Positions 1 through 8,472 of a stretch of DNA of 28,166 nt are shown here, piece by piece. Under the pieces are notes generated by a model. That model did no database searches, was not told where the DNA came from, and worked only from the letters and a program-made list of their open reading frames with translations. The DNA is from CAYVTD01 sp964454445 (GTDB lineage: Bacteria; Bacteroidota; Ignavibacteria; Kapaibacteriales; UBA2268), in the NCBI GenBank assembly GCA_964454445.1, contig CAYVTD010000042.1:1-28166 (forward strand), written 5' to 3'. The first letter of the stretch is position 1. Each line of letters starts with the position of its first letter. Position numbers and translations under genes: made by a program.

Positions 1-738
1 ATATTTGAAGAGATATGCAAATGATTTAAAATCTTGGGTCTTATAAACTGAATCACCTATCTCAATATAAACATTTTGAGAATCCCCACAAAAATTATAA
101 TGTGTATAATAATTTCTTGAAGGAATCAATTGTTTCAAATCTATTCTTTCTATTTGATTTAAAGAAGTATCAAATTTGTAAATTATCGAATTTGTATCAT
201 TAAGTAAGTACAAGTTACCCTTAAATAAAACCAAGTTCTTTCTAAGAAAAACACCACCAAAATCAAAATTATATTTGTCTTTGAAAAATCTGAATGAACT
301 ATTTTCAAGTGACTTAGTATTTATTACTTTAAAATCATTACTTAACTGAATAATTCCAGATTTACAACTTAAGAAATATCCATCCTGATATTTTATAACA
401 AATGAGATTGAGTCATTAATATTGTTTTGCAATTTCCAAGTAATTCCAAGATCATTTGAAATTGAGAATTGTCCATCTATGGAAAATGCTGTAATTCTAT
501 CTTTTTCTAAAAAAACATTACTAATGTCAACATGGTCAAAAACTTTTTTTTGATTCCATGTATTTCCATTATCACAACTTGCAAGTATTGAACCATAATC
601 AGAATAAGCAATAATAACAGAATCTAATGCTTCAACACCATTAAAATTAAGTACTATTGGTGTAATTTCTATACTGTTTTTACCCATCAACAATATAGGT
701 AAAACAAAGAAAAAAAATATTTGCAATTTATAATTCAT
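1..738 (-). CDS. Secreted Asp-box (BNR-like) repeat protein, 3' end off the window
   Basis: An open frame of 246 codons starts at the ATG at 736-738 and runs off the left edge without a stop. The N-terminus (MNYKLQIFFFFVLPILLMGK) is a typical signal peptide. Two Asp-box motifs of the form S-x-D-x-G-x-T-W are visible: SCDNGNTW at about residues 54-61 and SNDLGITW at about 94-101. These occur on beta-propeller blades of sialidase/BNR and photosystem II assembly factor-like proteins, so a secreted beta-propeller is likely. The missing C-terminus could carry a sorting domain, but that cannot be seen. It lies on the same strand as the next gene and about 165 bp beyond its stop, with an inverted-repeat element between. 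The substrate or partner is unknown. Confidence 0.75.
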   Translation of the reverse strand, partial: MNYKLQIFFFFVLPILLMGKNSIEITPIVLNFNGVEALDSVIIAYSDYGSILASCDNGNTWNQKKVFDHVDISNVFLEKDRITAFSIDGQFSISNDLGITWKLQNNINDSISFVIKYQDGYFLSCKSGIIQLSNDFKVINTKSLENSSFRFFKDKYNFDFGGVFLRKNLVLFKGNLYLLNDTNSIIYKFDTSLNQIERIDLKQLIPSRNYYTHYNFCGDSQNVYIEIGDSVYKTQDFKSFAYLFKY

Positions 739-764
739 AATATATCAAAAATTAGTGATAAAAT

Positions 765-899
765 ATTAGGTAGTCTCAAATTTCAAATTTCATTTATGAA
801 TCAATAAGTTTAAATATATTAATTATTTAGCTTTTATTAAAATTTCACTTTTATTGTTTTCTCAAAATTAAACATTTTAACATTTGAGACTATCCTAAT
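765..899. repeat. 135-bp element with 17/18-bp terminal inverted repeats
   Basis: The left arm at 765-781 and the right arm at 882-899 are inverted copies of one another, matching at 17 positions with one extra base in the right arm (ATTAGG-TAGTCTCAAAT against ATTAGGATAGTCTCAAAT). The roughly 100 bp between them are very AT-rich and have no coding potential. The element fills nearly the whole gap between the two flanking minus-strand genes. The loop is too long for a normal terminator, so a MITE-like element or a long-range RNA stem is more likely. I saw no convincing target-site duplication. Confidence 0.5.
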
Positions 900-904
900 T
901 TTAA

Positions 905-1498
905 TTATGAGCATAATATCCATTGCCAACAAGTTGACATTTCACCTGGATTTTGTGGTACACCAGGCATTACTGTCGGACAACTACTATCTCCCTGATG
1001 TGACCAATCAGAAACTATATACTTATGTGGACCATAAATATCCCAACAAATATACAATGTTTGTTCACACCAACCATTAAAGTTACAAGTATGGTAAGTT
1101 ATTTTTTTATCAAAATTCATGTACATGTATGTACAATTATAATCTTTAATTTTATATGTATAAGAATTAGAAGGGCATTCTGGGAAAGGGTAACCCGTGC
1201 AAAGTTGATATAACCAAGCTGGATCGCTTAACTGATCAAGAATTGCTCTTTTTATTCCAGCTAAATTTATCAAAGGATCTGGAATACAATATGGATCAAC
1301 TGGAACAGGATAGTCAATTGTAATCCAAGATTCTCCATAATTAATAGGACATTTCCAGCACACTGTTGCAGTATATTTACAACCATTTACAGTAAAAATG
1401 TAAATATTGCTATTTGTAGCCCATGAAGGACAATTTGCGAAGGTTTTTAAAGTGTTTGCGAATACTAAAAAAAATAAAATCATTAATAATTTTTTCAT
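905..1498 (-). CDS. Secreted cysteine-rich hypothetical protein
   Basis: This encodes 197 residues with a clear signal peptide (MKKLLMILFFLVFANTLKTFA, predicted cleavage before Asn-Cys). The SD-like GGTGA about 8 bases upstream supports the ATG at 1498. The mature part has many cysteines (for example the CWKC and CEQTLYIC stretches) and is rich in Trp, Tyr and Pro, suggesting a small disulfide-stabilised extracytoplasmic protein. No lipobox is present before the first Cys. I recognise no family. The downstream gene on the same strand is also a secreted protein. Confidence is high that the gene is real, but the function is unknown. Confidence 0.7.
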   Translation of the reverse strand: MKKLLMILFFLVFANTLKTFANCPSWATNSNIYIFTVNGCKYTATVCWKCPINYGESWITIDYPVPVDPYCIPDPLINLAGIKRAILDQLSDPAWLYQLCTGYPFPECPSNSYTYKIKDYNCTYMYMNFDKKITYHTCNFNGWCEQTLYICWDIYGPHKYIVSDWSHQGDSSCPTVMPGVPQNPGEMSTCWQWILCS

Positions 1499-1761
1499 TT
1501 CTTCACCACTAAATCAATAAATTTGTTAAATGTTTTTTTTGTCGTTCTCCTTAAACTTGTTAGGGCTTCAGGAGAAAAGCAACTGCGAAGACTTTTTAAA
1601 CTAAGCCAGGCTTCGTTCGGCTTTGTTTTAACTTTTTATTACTATTTTGAATGATCATCTCCAAAAAATTTCTAAAATAATACTTTCCTTAAATATAAAT
1701 ATATTTTTCAGAAAAAGTTACAACATTTTTGAAAATATTTTTTAACTCTTTCGTAAGTCCT

Positions 1762-2100
1762 TTAAAATATAAAAAATATTTTTTGTTTCTTTATTGACTT
1801 AAAAATTTTCGATACTGCTCTTTCATTCATTCCCAAGTTTTCTTGCGATTTTTTTTATCGGTATCTCCTATGCATTTTCTTTGATATATCCTTCAAGCAA
1901 AGAGCGTAATGATATCATCATAATGAATACTAACCGTTTTTCCACCAAGTTCTTTTTATCAAAGGACGTGCCGTTTCAATTTCACATACTTCAGCAACAA
2001 TCTGAAAGTGTTCAGATAAATCCTGCTCTTCGAGCATATAATAACTATTGCTTATTGGTTCACTAATAGTGTAATCAATTTTCAAAGAACAATCGCTCAT
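1762..2100 (-). pseudogene. Decayed fragment with helix-turn-helix-like C-terminus
   Basis: On the minus strand an ATG at 2098-2100 opens a 56-residue frame ending RTWWKNG at the TAG at 1930-1932. In another frame just downstream, around 1810-1925, comes SLRSLLEGYIKENA, an in-frame TAG, then IPIKKIARKLG. After one more one-base shift comes MNERAVSKIFK, ending at a stop at 1762-1764. Joined together, these pieces read like a protein ending in a helix-turn-helix (IKKIARKLGMNERAVSKIFK). At least one nonsense and two frameshift lesions are needed. A transposase or small regulator is possible, but I do not recognise the family. The reconstruction is inference. Confidence 0.4.
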
Positions 2101-2137
2101 AACATAGAGCAGTTGCTTATTCTATTAAAATGAAATA

Positions 2138-2160
2138 CTCCCCCTTGCTTGCAAGGGGAG
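2138..2160. repeat. Palindromic repeat (CTCCCCCTTGC/GCAAGGGGAG)
   Basis: This is a near-perfect short palindrome with a one-base bulge, built on the same CCCTTGC...GCAAGGG core as the units at 2211-2310 and 9102-9205. It is followed by CTTAACTATTTTGGTTTTAAA, which resembles the CTTAACTATCCTGATTTTAAA that follows the next palindrome. The two form a degenerate direct repeat of about 70 bp. Confidence 0.6.
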
Positions 2161-2210
2161 TCTACTTAACTATTTTGGTTTTAAAAAAGTAAATAATATA
2201 TTACTTCAAC

Positions 2211-2310
2211 ACTTCTTGCAAGCAAGGTGGGCTTCTTAACTATCCTGATTTTAAAGATGTTATCAATATTCCTCCCTCTCTTGTTTACAAGGGAGGGCAG
2301 GGGAGGGATA
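2211..2310 (+). repeat. Bipartite palindromic repeat, copy A
   Basis: The order is a CTTGCAAGCAAGG-T-GGGC palindromic head, a spacer of about 40 bp, then a hairpin CCTCCCTCTCTTG/CAAGGGAGGG followed by CAGGGGAGGG. The same head, spacer and tail order is found at 9102-9205 in the opposite orientation, so this is a dispersed intergenic repeat family of the REP-like kind. It lies immediately after the ruvX stop (minus strand) and may also act as that operon's terminator. Confidence 0.6.
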
Positions 2311-2315
2311 TACAA

Positions 2316-2762
2316 TTAGCATAATTCTGTTTCCAAAAACTCTCTTAAGATAACAGCAGCAGCGATTATGTCTTTATTTCCTTTTTTCGAGCGATTCTTC
2401 TTCTTCTTTCCGCTGGCTAGCATCGTTTCAGTGGCTCTCCGACTTGAAAATGCTTCGTCAAAAAGAATAACTTCCACTTCGCAATGTTTTTCAATTTCTT
2501 CTTTTAAGCTCCTTATTTCCTTGATAATTTCAGTTTCTACGCCATCTGTCCGTAAAGGTATCCCAAGAATAATAGCGGCAATCTTTTCCTTTTGAATTTC
2601 ATTTCTAAGTTCTTCAAAAAAAGTTTCAGAGTAAACATCGAATATTTTTCGCGGGCTAACTGTGATATGAAACTCATCACAAACGGCAAATCCGGTCCGC
2701 TTTCTGCCATAATCAAGCGAAGCAAGTCGCTTTCCGAAAAGATGTTTACAAGATTCGTTCAT
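2316..2762 (-). CDS. ruvX: Putative Holliday junction resolvase / pre-16S rRNA nuclease RuvX (YqgF)
   Basis: The 148 residues match the usual 135-150 for the YqgF/RuvX RNase H-fold family. Diagnostic motifs are ASLDYGRKRTGFAV (first acidic residue, Asp17), IILGIPLRTDG in the middle, LFDEAFSSRRA (second acidic region) and the closing KGNKDIIAAAVIL with the third acidic residue. In characterised bacteria YqgF processes the 16S rRNA 5' end, and a role in recombination has been proposed. The start ATG overlaps the stop of the upstream histidine kinase as ATGA (2759-2762), implying translational coupling. All catalytic motifs appear intact. Confidence 0.92.
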   Translation of the reverse strand: MNESCKHLFGKRLASLDYGRKRTGFAVCDEFHITVSPRKIFDVYSETFFEELRNEIQKEKIAAIILGIPLRTDGVETEIIKEIRSLKEEIEKHCEVEVILFDEAFSSRRATETMLASGKKKKNRSKKGNKDIIAAAVILREFLETELC

Positions 2763-5080
2763 CGCTTGTTGTTTCTGAGATTATTAGGAATCCTAAATAT
2801 CACTTCTGTTCCTTTTCCCTTCTCTGATTCGATACTAATATCGCCACCGTGCAGCTCGATAGCGTGTTGCATAATCATAGTGCCGATACCACTTCCGCCT
2901 TCTTTTCTTGAAGTAGTGAAATATGGTTTTAAGATTTTCGATTTTGTTTCCTCGTCGATTCCTGGCCCATTGTCTTTTATTAAAAAATAGGCATAACGAA
3001 GATCGCTACGACAGGAAAGAACGATTCTCCCTTCAGAAACATTTATCGCTCGAATGGCATTTTCGACAGCGTTTCTTATAGCTCTGACAAGAACAGGCTT
3101 GTCGCAAGCAGCCTTAAATTTCTGTGCTTCGATATTAAAGCTAATATTTGACCTCCTGCTCCAGTCGAACTCCATTTTTACTGCTTCGCAAATACTCTCA
3201 GAGTCGTAAAGCTCTTTTGTAATTGCCTCGCTCCTGCCGACAGTAACAATATCTCGAACCCGCTGATTTAGAATGGCTGATTGCCTGATAATAATAGACT
3301 GTTTTTTGATATTATCTTCTTGAACAAGATCAAGCTCTTCAGCATTTATCTTGATGGCAGCAATATTCGTTTGCATATCGTGAGCAAGATGAGCCCAATA
3401 ACTTAACCGTTTTCGTTCGAGAACTTCTGTTATATCCAAGATGGTAACAATCAAGCCTTTGAAGTTGCCTGCAAGGTTTTTCATTGTCATTATTTTAACT
3501 GATAATTCTTTTGTCTCGCCGTTTTCAGTTACAGATAGCTTGCGTGTAACTTGTTCTTTTTCTTTAAAGGCGTCGTTAACGTATTCCAAGAGGATTTTTG
3601 AAGAATCGTCGAGGCAATAATACTGAAAAGACTTACCAATAGGAGAGCCAAGCCCAATATTTAAGAATTTTTTACCTGCAATGTTCGCTTCAGTTAATTT
3701 ACCACTCCTGTCGATAAAAAAGACAATGCCAAGCGAAGGCAAATCTAGTAGAATACTTAATTTACGCTTATGAGACTTAAACATTTTATACAGAATTGCA
3801 AAGAGCAAAAGCACAATAAAAACAACAAGATAATACCAATAATTCTGCCAAATCAGTCGTAACAACCATGATTTATTCTCTGTTCTCGAAAAGATAACAC
3901 TAGCCTTGTTGCCATTAATAACTAGAAATTTTCCTCTATCTTGGATACTAATATCACCAACCAGCACCTCACCAAAGGAATAATAGTCGGAGGATAGCAA
4001 CTGACAATCGAAAGAAATCACTGCCAGACCATTTCTGAAAATCGCATAAGCATAAGCAGAATCAATGCACAAAGCCATCGGCTCAAAAAGATGCACAGGA
4101 AGCAGACAGCGATCTTTTTTAGTAACAGTACCAGCAGAAAAATCAATTCTTTCAAGAAAATAGCCATTCTTGCCACCAGTGATATAAAAGATTTTTTGTC
4201 CTAATTTGTCATTGTTTATCTTTATACAAGAACCTTTAGCATTAAGCCAAACTCCTGGACAAGAATTGCTCCCGGGAGTGATTAATTGATAATAGAAATA
4301 ATTCGATTTTTCGATTGCACCACTTATCAAAGCTATTTTATTCTCTAATGGAAAAAAGTAATTTTCGCTCCCGAGATTGAAAGATCCGGCAGTTTCAAGA
4401 TGTTTATTCCCGTAGAAATAAGCATAAGTCCCAGCGCTACCATCAATTATTGAAGCATAATCATATTCACCACTTTTAAACAAAACAGCACCGGCAACGT
4501 TTTCGTCGATTTTTACTAAAGATCCGGTTTCTTCCCCACTTGAAAAACTATATAAAACTCCATTTGCAATGAAAAGAGCCTTATCAGAGTCTGCGCTTCG
4601 AGACGAATTATCTCTTTTAACATCGATAAAACGATTCTCGTAATTCATAGATAAATCGCCAGGTTTCGCTAATTTTTCGACTTTTAAAAATCTTGATTTA
4701 TTATCTGATGTATCTTTTTGGAGATTGTTTGCTTTTAATATATGTAAATCTAATGCCGCTACAAATACGTCAGAAGATTCAGTCCAGAGCAAAAATAAAG
4801 ACTTTTCGCCAACAATGGCATCTGTGATATAGCGTCTTTCACCTAATGGCAAGGCGTGCCAGGTGGTATCTTTAAAATCTTTTCTGTAATAAAGCGAAGG
4901 AGATAATGTCCAATAAGGCTTAACAAAAAAAAGGTACTCAGCGTATTCACCCTTGCCAAAAAGCACGTTACCACCGTCATTAAACTCGATGGGCTTGTAT
5001 TCATTGGGGAAAGTGGCGTCTGCTTTTACGCAGTATGCCAAAATGATAAACAAAAATATATAAACGCTCTCTTTTTTCAT
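2759..5080 (-). CDS. Membrane sensor histidine kinase with large periplasmic domain and PAS domain
   Basis: A 773-residue protein. A signal/anchor segment (about 1-21) is followed by a periplasmic region of about 390 residues rich in beta-strand-like repeats, probably a propeller-type sensor. A transmembrane helix (YWYYLVVFIVLLLFAILYKMF) lies at about 411-431, and a PAS domain at about 440-565 ends in GLIVTILDITEVLERKR. The phospho-acceptor His is in AHLAHDMQT (about 566). The HATPase has an N box (AVENAIRAI, about 673), G1 (DNGPGID, about 703) and G2 (GGSGIG, about 725). No receiver domain is fused and no response regulator lies nearby, so its partner must be elsewhere. It is 70 bp downstream of the rhomboid gene and overlaps ruvX. 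The ligand is unknown. Confidence 0.9.
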   Translation of the reverse strand: MKKESVYIFLFIILAYCVKADATFPNEYKPIEFNDGGNVLFGKGEYAEYLFFVKPYWTLSPSLYYRKDFKDTTWHALPLGERRYITDAIVGEKSLFLLWTESSDVFVAALDLHILKANNLQKDTSDNKSRFLKVEKLAKPGDLSMNYENRFIDVKRDNSSRSADSDKALFIANGVLYSFSSGEETGSLVKIDENVAGAVLFKSGEYDYASIIDGSAGTYAYFYGNKHLETAGSFNLGSENYFFPLENKIALISGAIEKSNYFYYQLITPGSNSCPGVWLNAKGSCIKINNDKLGQKIFYITGGKNGYFLERIDFSAGTVTKKDRCLLPVHLFEPMALCIDSAYAYAIFRNGLAVISFDCQLLSSDYYSFGEVLVGDISIQDRGKFLVINGNKASVIFSRTENKSWLLRLIWQNYWYYLVVFIVLLLFAILYKMFKSHKRKLSILLDLPSLGIVFFIDRSGKLTEANIAGKKFLNIGLGSPIGKSFQYYCLDDSSKILLEYVNDAFKEKEQVTRKLSVTENGETKELSVKIMTMKNLAGNFKGLIVTILDITEVLERKRLSYWAHLAHDMQTNIAAIKINAEELDLVQEDNIKKQSIIIRQSAILNQRVRDIVTVGRSEAITKELYDSESICEAVKMEFDWSRRSNISFNIEAQKFKAACDKPVLVRAIRNAVENAIRAINVSEGRIVLSCRSDLRYAYFLIKDNGPGIDEETKSKILKPYFTTSRKEGGSGIGTMIMQHAIELHGGDISIESEKGKGTEVIFRIPNNLRNNKR

Positions 5081-5150
5081 CGTATATATATATATAAGCT
5101 AATCTTAACATATAGCTATACTGCAAATCTATTAAATCTTTGAAAAAAAG

Positions 5151-6119
5151 CTATTTTATTTTTTGGCTTAATTCAAAAAGAATTCTTTTTTCGCGATCTG
5201 TTAGTTTCTGGTAACCACTTTCTGAAATTTTATCCAGAATTTCATCAATTTTTTGCTGAGTAATTTCCTCGCCATTTATGTTAATGATATTGCTTTTTTG
5301 AGGTTCTGGGCGTGGTTCTTCCTTTTGTTTGAATGCGCTTTGAAAAGGATTAGCTGGTCTTTGCCAATATGGTTCTTGTTCGTAAATGTTACTCGGTCTT
5401 TGGTAAAATGAACCAAAAGTATCTGTATTCTTTGATTTTACACCAAATATCCTATCAACAAGCTTGAATATTCCGATATTATCACCAAATTTGTATAAGA
5501 TCCAGCCAGCTGCAGCTCCACCAAGATGCGCAAAATGAGCTACCATATCGTTTTGTGCCATAAATCCCATGAGCAAATCACCGGCAATGATAAATATTAT
5601 CACATATTTGATTTTAATAGGCACAAAAATCGGAAAAACAATAACTGTTCTGTTAGGTTCAAGCAAAGCAAATGCGACCATTATGCCCATTATCGATCCG
5701 GAAGCGCCGACAGTAGGAGCTATACTTGAAAACATCGGGCTTATCACCAGTTGAACAATAGCTGCTCCAATGCCACATAACAAATAAAATGTAAGGAAAC
5801 GCGAGCTGCCCCACATCATCTCAAGTTCACGACCAAACATCCACAATACGAGCATATTCCAAAACAAATGCATAAAACCGCCATGCAAAAATTGATAGCT
5901 AATGACTTGCCAAAATTGGAAGTTTGAGCCATCAGCGATTGGAAAAAGTGCCAACCAATAAAAAAATTGTTCAGCTAGAGAGCCACCGCCAACGGTGAAC
6001 ATCTGTAAAACGAAATGTTGCAGCAAAAAAATCCCTACATTTGCCAGTATTAAACCTTTTAAAACTTGCGGCATACCAGGAAAGCCACCAAAATTGCCCA
6101 TATAACCATATCTGTTCAT
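5151..6119 (-). CDS. Rhomboid family intramembrane serine protease
   Basis: A 322-residue polytopic membrane protein. The catalytic Ser is in VGASGSIMG (Ser140) and the catalytic His in HFAHLGGAAAG (His198). The oxyanion/loop residues HGGFMHLFWNM (His79, His84, Asn88) precede them, so the Ser-His dyad is complete. After the last membrane segment there is a basic/polar linker and a C-terminal tail (about 275-322, NGEEITQQKIDEILDKISES...). I recall such tails from Bacteroidota rhomboids (DUF6576-like), but not with certainty. The substrate is unknown. It is probably first in a minus-strand series with the histidine kinase and ruvX. Upstream is a divergent promoter region shared with the beta-barrel gene. 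Confidence 0.92.
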   Translation of the reverse strand: MNRYGYMGNFGGFPGMPQVLKGLILANVGIFLLQHFVLQMFTVGGGSLAEQFFYWLALFPIADGSNFQFWQVISYQFLHGGFMHLFWNMLVLWMFGRELEMMWGSSRFLTFYLLCGIGAAIVQLVISPMFSSIAPTVGASGSIMGIMVAFALLEPNRTVIVFPIFVPIKIKYVIIFIIAGDLLMGFMAQNDMVAHFAHLGGAAAGWILYKFGDNIGIFKLVDRIFGVKSKNTDTFGSFYQRPSNIYEQEPYWQRPANPFQSAFKQKEEPRPEPQKSNIININGEEITQQKIDEILDKISESGYQKLTDREKRILFELSQKIK

Positions 6120-6308
6120 TTATTTTTTCCATTCCTTAATTTTTTGATTTTAGACGATAAATACCCCCTAAGCATTGCTTTTTGAAATATGTTATTGTTG
6201 AAATCGTCCAATTTCCCATTATTTTTTTTGCTGTGATTTGTTAAATTATAAACATTAATTGAACGTTATTTTTTATAAATATTCAATTATTTATCTGATT
6301 TGTTTAAA

Positions 6309-6947
6309 ATGAAATTGCGATTTGATTACTTAACTTTGATACTATTACTTATAGTCATCTCGTCCAACTCAGCACAGTGTCAAATGTTTCCTGGTGGCTC
6401 GGAAGGCAAAGAATTTAGCTTTATAGATGAAACCACAACAGAAGAGCCAGAATCATATTTAGAAATAAATGGCAAGATACCAAATATGGTCAAAAACTGG
6501 GGTTTGGAGCTAGGCATTGCCTTGGGTAGTTATTTTACCAAAAATTTTTCAATAGGAGCGGAGTTCAATTATCTCTTCACTCAAACACACAAATTTAAAA
6601 TAACTCAACAGGGACAAGAGGCTCATTTGCGATTGGTTTATGGAGGAGTCGATTTTGATGCTCTATTGCCAATAGGTCGAGACTTCTTTGCAAGTTCACG
6701 GCTTGCTTTGTTGTTTGGCAATTTGAGCTATGGCACACATTCCAGTTTCGACATTGCAAGCGATCCTTCCGGGAAATGGCTATTCCTAGGCAGTTTCGAA
6801 GTAGGGCTTAATGCAAGAATATCGGGCAAATGGTTTATTGGCGCCAATGTCGGTTGGAGAAGCCCCTTCGCATTAAAATACGAGGGTCTCACAAGCAAAA
6901 ACCTTAGCGGTATGATTTTTAAAATTTCTTTAAAAAATGTTTTATGA
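6309..6947 (+). CDS. Small outer-membrane beta-barrel protein
   Basis: This encodes 212 residues from the ATG at 6309. An in-frame TTG at 6300 would add only MFK, and the ATG gives the better signal peptide (MKLRFDYLTLILLLIVISSNSA, cleavage near SAQC-Q). The remainder shows alternating hydrophobic/polar strands separated by glycines, with aromatic residues at strand ends (for example WGLELGIALGSYF, NFSIGAEFNYLF, GKWFIGANVGW). It ends in IFKISLKNVL. This resembles OMP_b-brl/porin-family barrels of about eight strands. No specific function is visible. It is divergent from the rhomboid gene and ends 7 bp from the convergent transporter stop. Confidence 0.75.
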   Translation: MKLRFDYLTLILLLIVISSNSAQCQMFPGGSEGKEFSFIDETTTEEPESYLEINGKIPNMVKNWGLELGIALGSYFTKNFSIGAEFNYLFTQTHKFKITQQGQEAHLRLVYGGVDFDALLPIGRDFFASSRLALLFGNLSYGTHSSFDIASDPSGKWLFLGSFEVGLNARISGKWFIGANVGWRSPFALKYEGLTSKNLSGMIFKISLKNVL

Positions 6948-6954
6948 TAGTTGC

Positions 6955-8325
6955 TCAGTCGGTTTTCCTTGCATCTATTCTTTTTAACACTCTGTCATAA
7001 ATCAGCAAAGCAACAGCTGAAGCAGCAACAATAGCAGCATAAACATACCATATATTTGCAGCCCCGGCATAATACGGAGCCAATTGTTCCGGCGTCAAGC
7101 CCACCAAATCAGCACGCTCAGGATTCGGACAATATGCATCTAATAAAAATCCTGATATAAAAAATCCAACAAAATTCGCAACTGAGGAGTGTAGATGGGC
7201 AAAGCCAAGATAAAGACCTTCCTCGCCTCTAGGAGCTTGCAGGGAAAAATATTCGAGAAAGCGAGGAGAAATAAAGCATTCTGCAAAGCCCTGAATGCCA
7301 ATACCAATAACCATAGCCAATGCCACTGGATGCAATGAAAAGAAACCTAAACTGACACTATTTCCAAATAGAGTCTCAAGATAGGGACCTGTGGACATTA
7401 CTAGTGCCGAAACCGGCATTATTATCATACCAATACTCATCGATAAAATAATTGGTTTTCTTTGCATCCAACGAGTTACTAAAAGTACAAAGATCATTAT
7501 AATTGCCGGGTTTACATTTGCATACCAAGCAGGAGTGGCATGCTCGCCAACCATTCTTATTATATATTTTGGCATAGAAGCATACATTTGATGCTGCACC
7601 AGCCAGAAACCAGAAATAATAAGTATCAGAACCCAGAGCCGTGGCTGTGCAAATAGTTTTTTGAAACCTGCTAAAAGCTCTTTCATTGTTTTGCCTACGC
7701 CCTCAGTATCTATGTCTTTAAAATAAAAGATTACTGCAATGAGTGCAATAAAAGACAGCACAGCTGAATAAACCCCGATAAATTCGACACCAAAACCAGG
7801 AAAATGGAGATTAATAGCGTCAATGTCTATGCCTGCACGAATCGGTTCTGCGAAAAGTTTGCCCGAGAAAGAGCCAACATTGACCATACTATAAAAAATT
7901 GAATAGGCTCTTGCCCTGTTTTCTATTGTCGATGATTTTGCTACTGTTCCTGTTATTACCGATTTAATAAAAGAGCCACCAAACATTAATATCAGTAAGG
8001 CAAGGACTGTTGTCATTTTTGTATGCAAAATACCCAAAGTGAAATAACCAACTGTAAGGCATATAAAAGCAAGTATTAAAGCATTGCGAAAGCCAATTTT
8101 ATCAGAATAAGCACCTGTAAACATTGGTAAAATATAAATACCTGTCGCGAAAAATGCGCCAATAATACCTGCCCATATATCTGAGAAACCGATTGTTTGC
8201 GTTAGATAAATCGTTAAGAAAATAAACATTCCATAGAAAGCAGCACGTTCGAAGAGTTCAGCCACGTTCGCTATCCAGAATGATTTTGGAAATTTTTCTT
8301 TTTCAATAGACACTATAAACCCCAT
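6955..8325 (-). CDS. MFS transporter of the POT (proton-dependent oligopeptide transporter)-like group
   Basis: About 456 residues with 12 or more predicted membrane segments. The first helix carries ELFERAAFYG, which matches the ExxERxxxYG signature of POT/PTR peptide transporters. FTGAYSDKIGFRNAL is the MFS loop 2-3 motif. I chose the ATG at 8325 because it gives a short cytoplasmic N-terminus (MGFIVSIEKEKFPKSFW) before helix 1. The frame extends upstream to a TTG at 8376, adding 17 hydrophobic residues that look spurious. The substrate could be peptides or something else, because this branch is divergent and I do not see the second POT signature clearly. It is divergent from rdgB. Confidence 0.8.
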   Translation of the reverse strand: MGFIVSIEKEKFPKSFWIANVAELFERAAFYGMFIFLTIYLTQTIGFSDIWAGIIGAFFATGIYILPMFTGAYSDKIGFRNALILAFICLTVGYFTLGILHTKMTTVLALLILMFGGSFIKSVITGTVAKSSTIENRARAYSIFYSMVNVGSFSGKLFAEPIRAGIDIDAINLHFPGFGVEFIGVYSAVLSFIALIAVIFYFKDIDTEGVGKTMKELLAGFKKLFAQPRLWVLILIISGFWLVQHQMYASMPKYIIRMVGEHATPAWYANVNPAIIMIFVLLVTRWMQRKPIILSMSIGMIIMPVSALVMSTGPYLETLFGNSVSLGFFSLHPVALAMVIGIGIQGFAECFISPRFLEYFSLQAPRGEEGLYLGFAHLHSSVANFVGFFISGFLLDAYCPNPERADLVGLTPEQLAPYYAGAANIWYVYAAIVAASAVALLIYDRVLKRIDARKTD

Positions 8326-8472
8326 AAAAACAATTAAAAAAAATAAACTATTAATAATAATATTGTTGGTAAGCAAAGATAAGGAAAAAACTCTTCTTTA
8401 TCGTACAGAGATTATTTGTAATTTTACTATAATGAAATTCTGTAATTATTAACCTTTTTTTGGAATGGTTGT

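Larger units (their letters stand above)
1499..2315. other. 817-bp region without an intact gene
   Basis: This stretch lies between ruvX (minus) and the Cys-rich gene (minus). It holds AT-rich leader sequence, a short hairpin at 1603-1623 (AAGCC/GGCTT arms), a decayed coding fragment at 1762-2100, and three palindromic repeat units between 2138 and 2310. Short open frames on the plus strand at 1881-2066 look like shadows of the decayed minus-strand sequence. Nothing else coding is supported. Confidence 0.6.

Noticed and set aside
2368..2990. Plus-strand frames opposite ruvX and the histidine kinase
   Set aside because: They are antisense to two well-supported genes with intact family motifs.
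8326..8376. Upstream TTG start for the POT-like transporter
   Set aside because: It would add a hydrophobic stretch before the conserved cytoplasmic N-terminus; the ATG at 8325 fits the family better.
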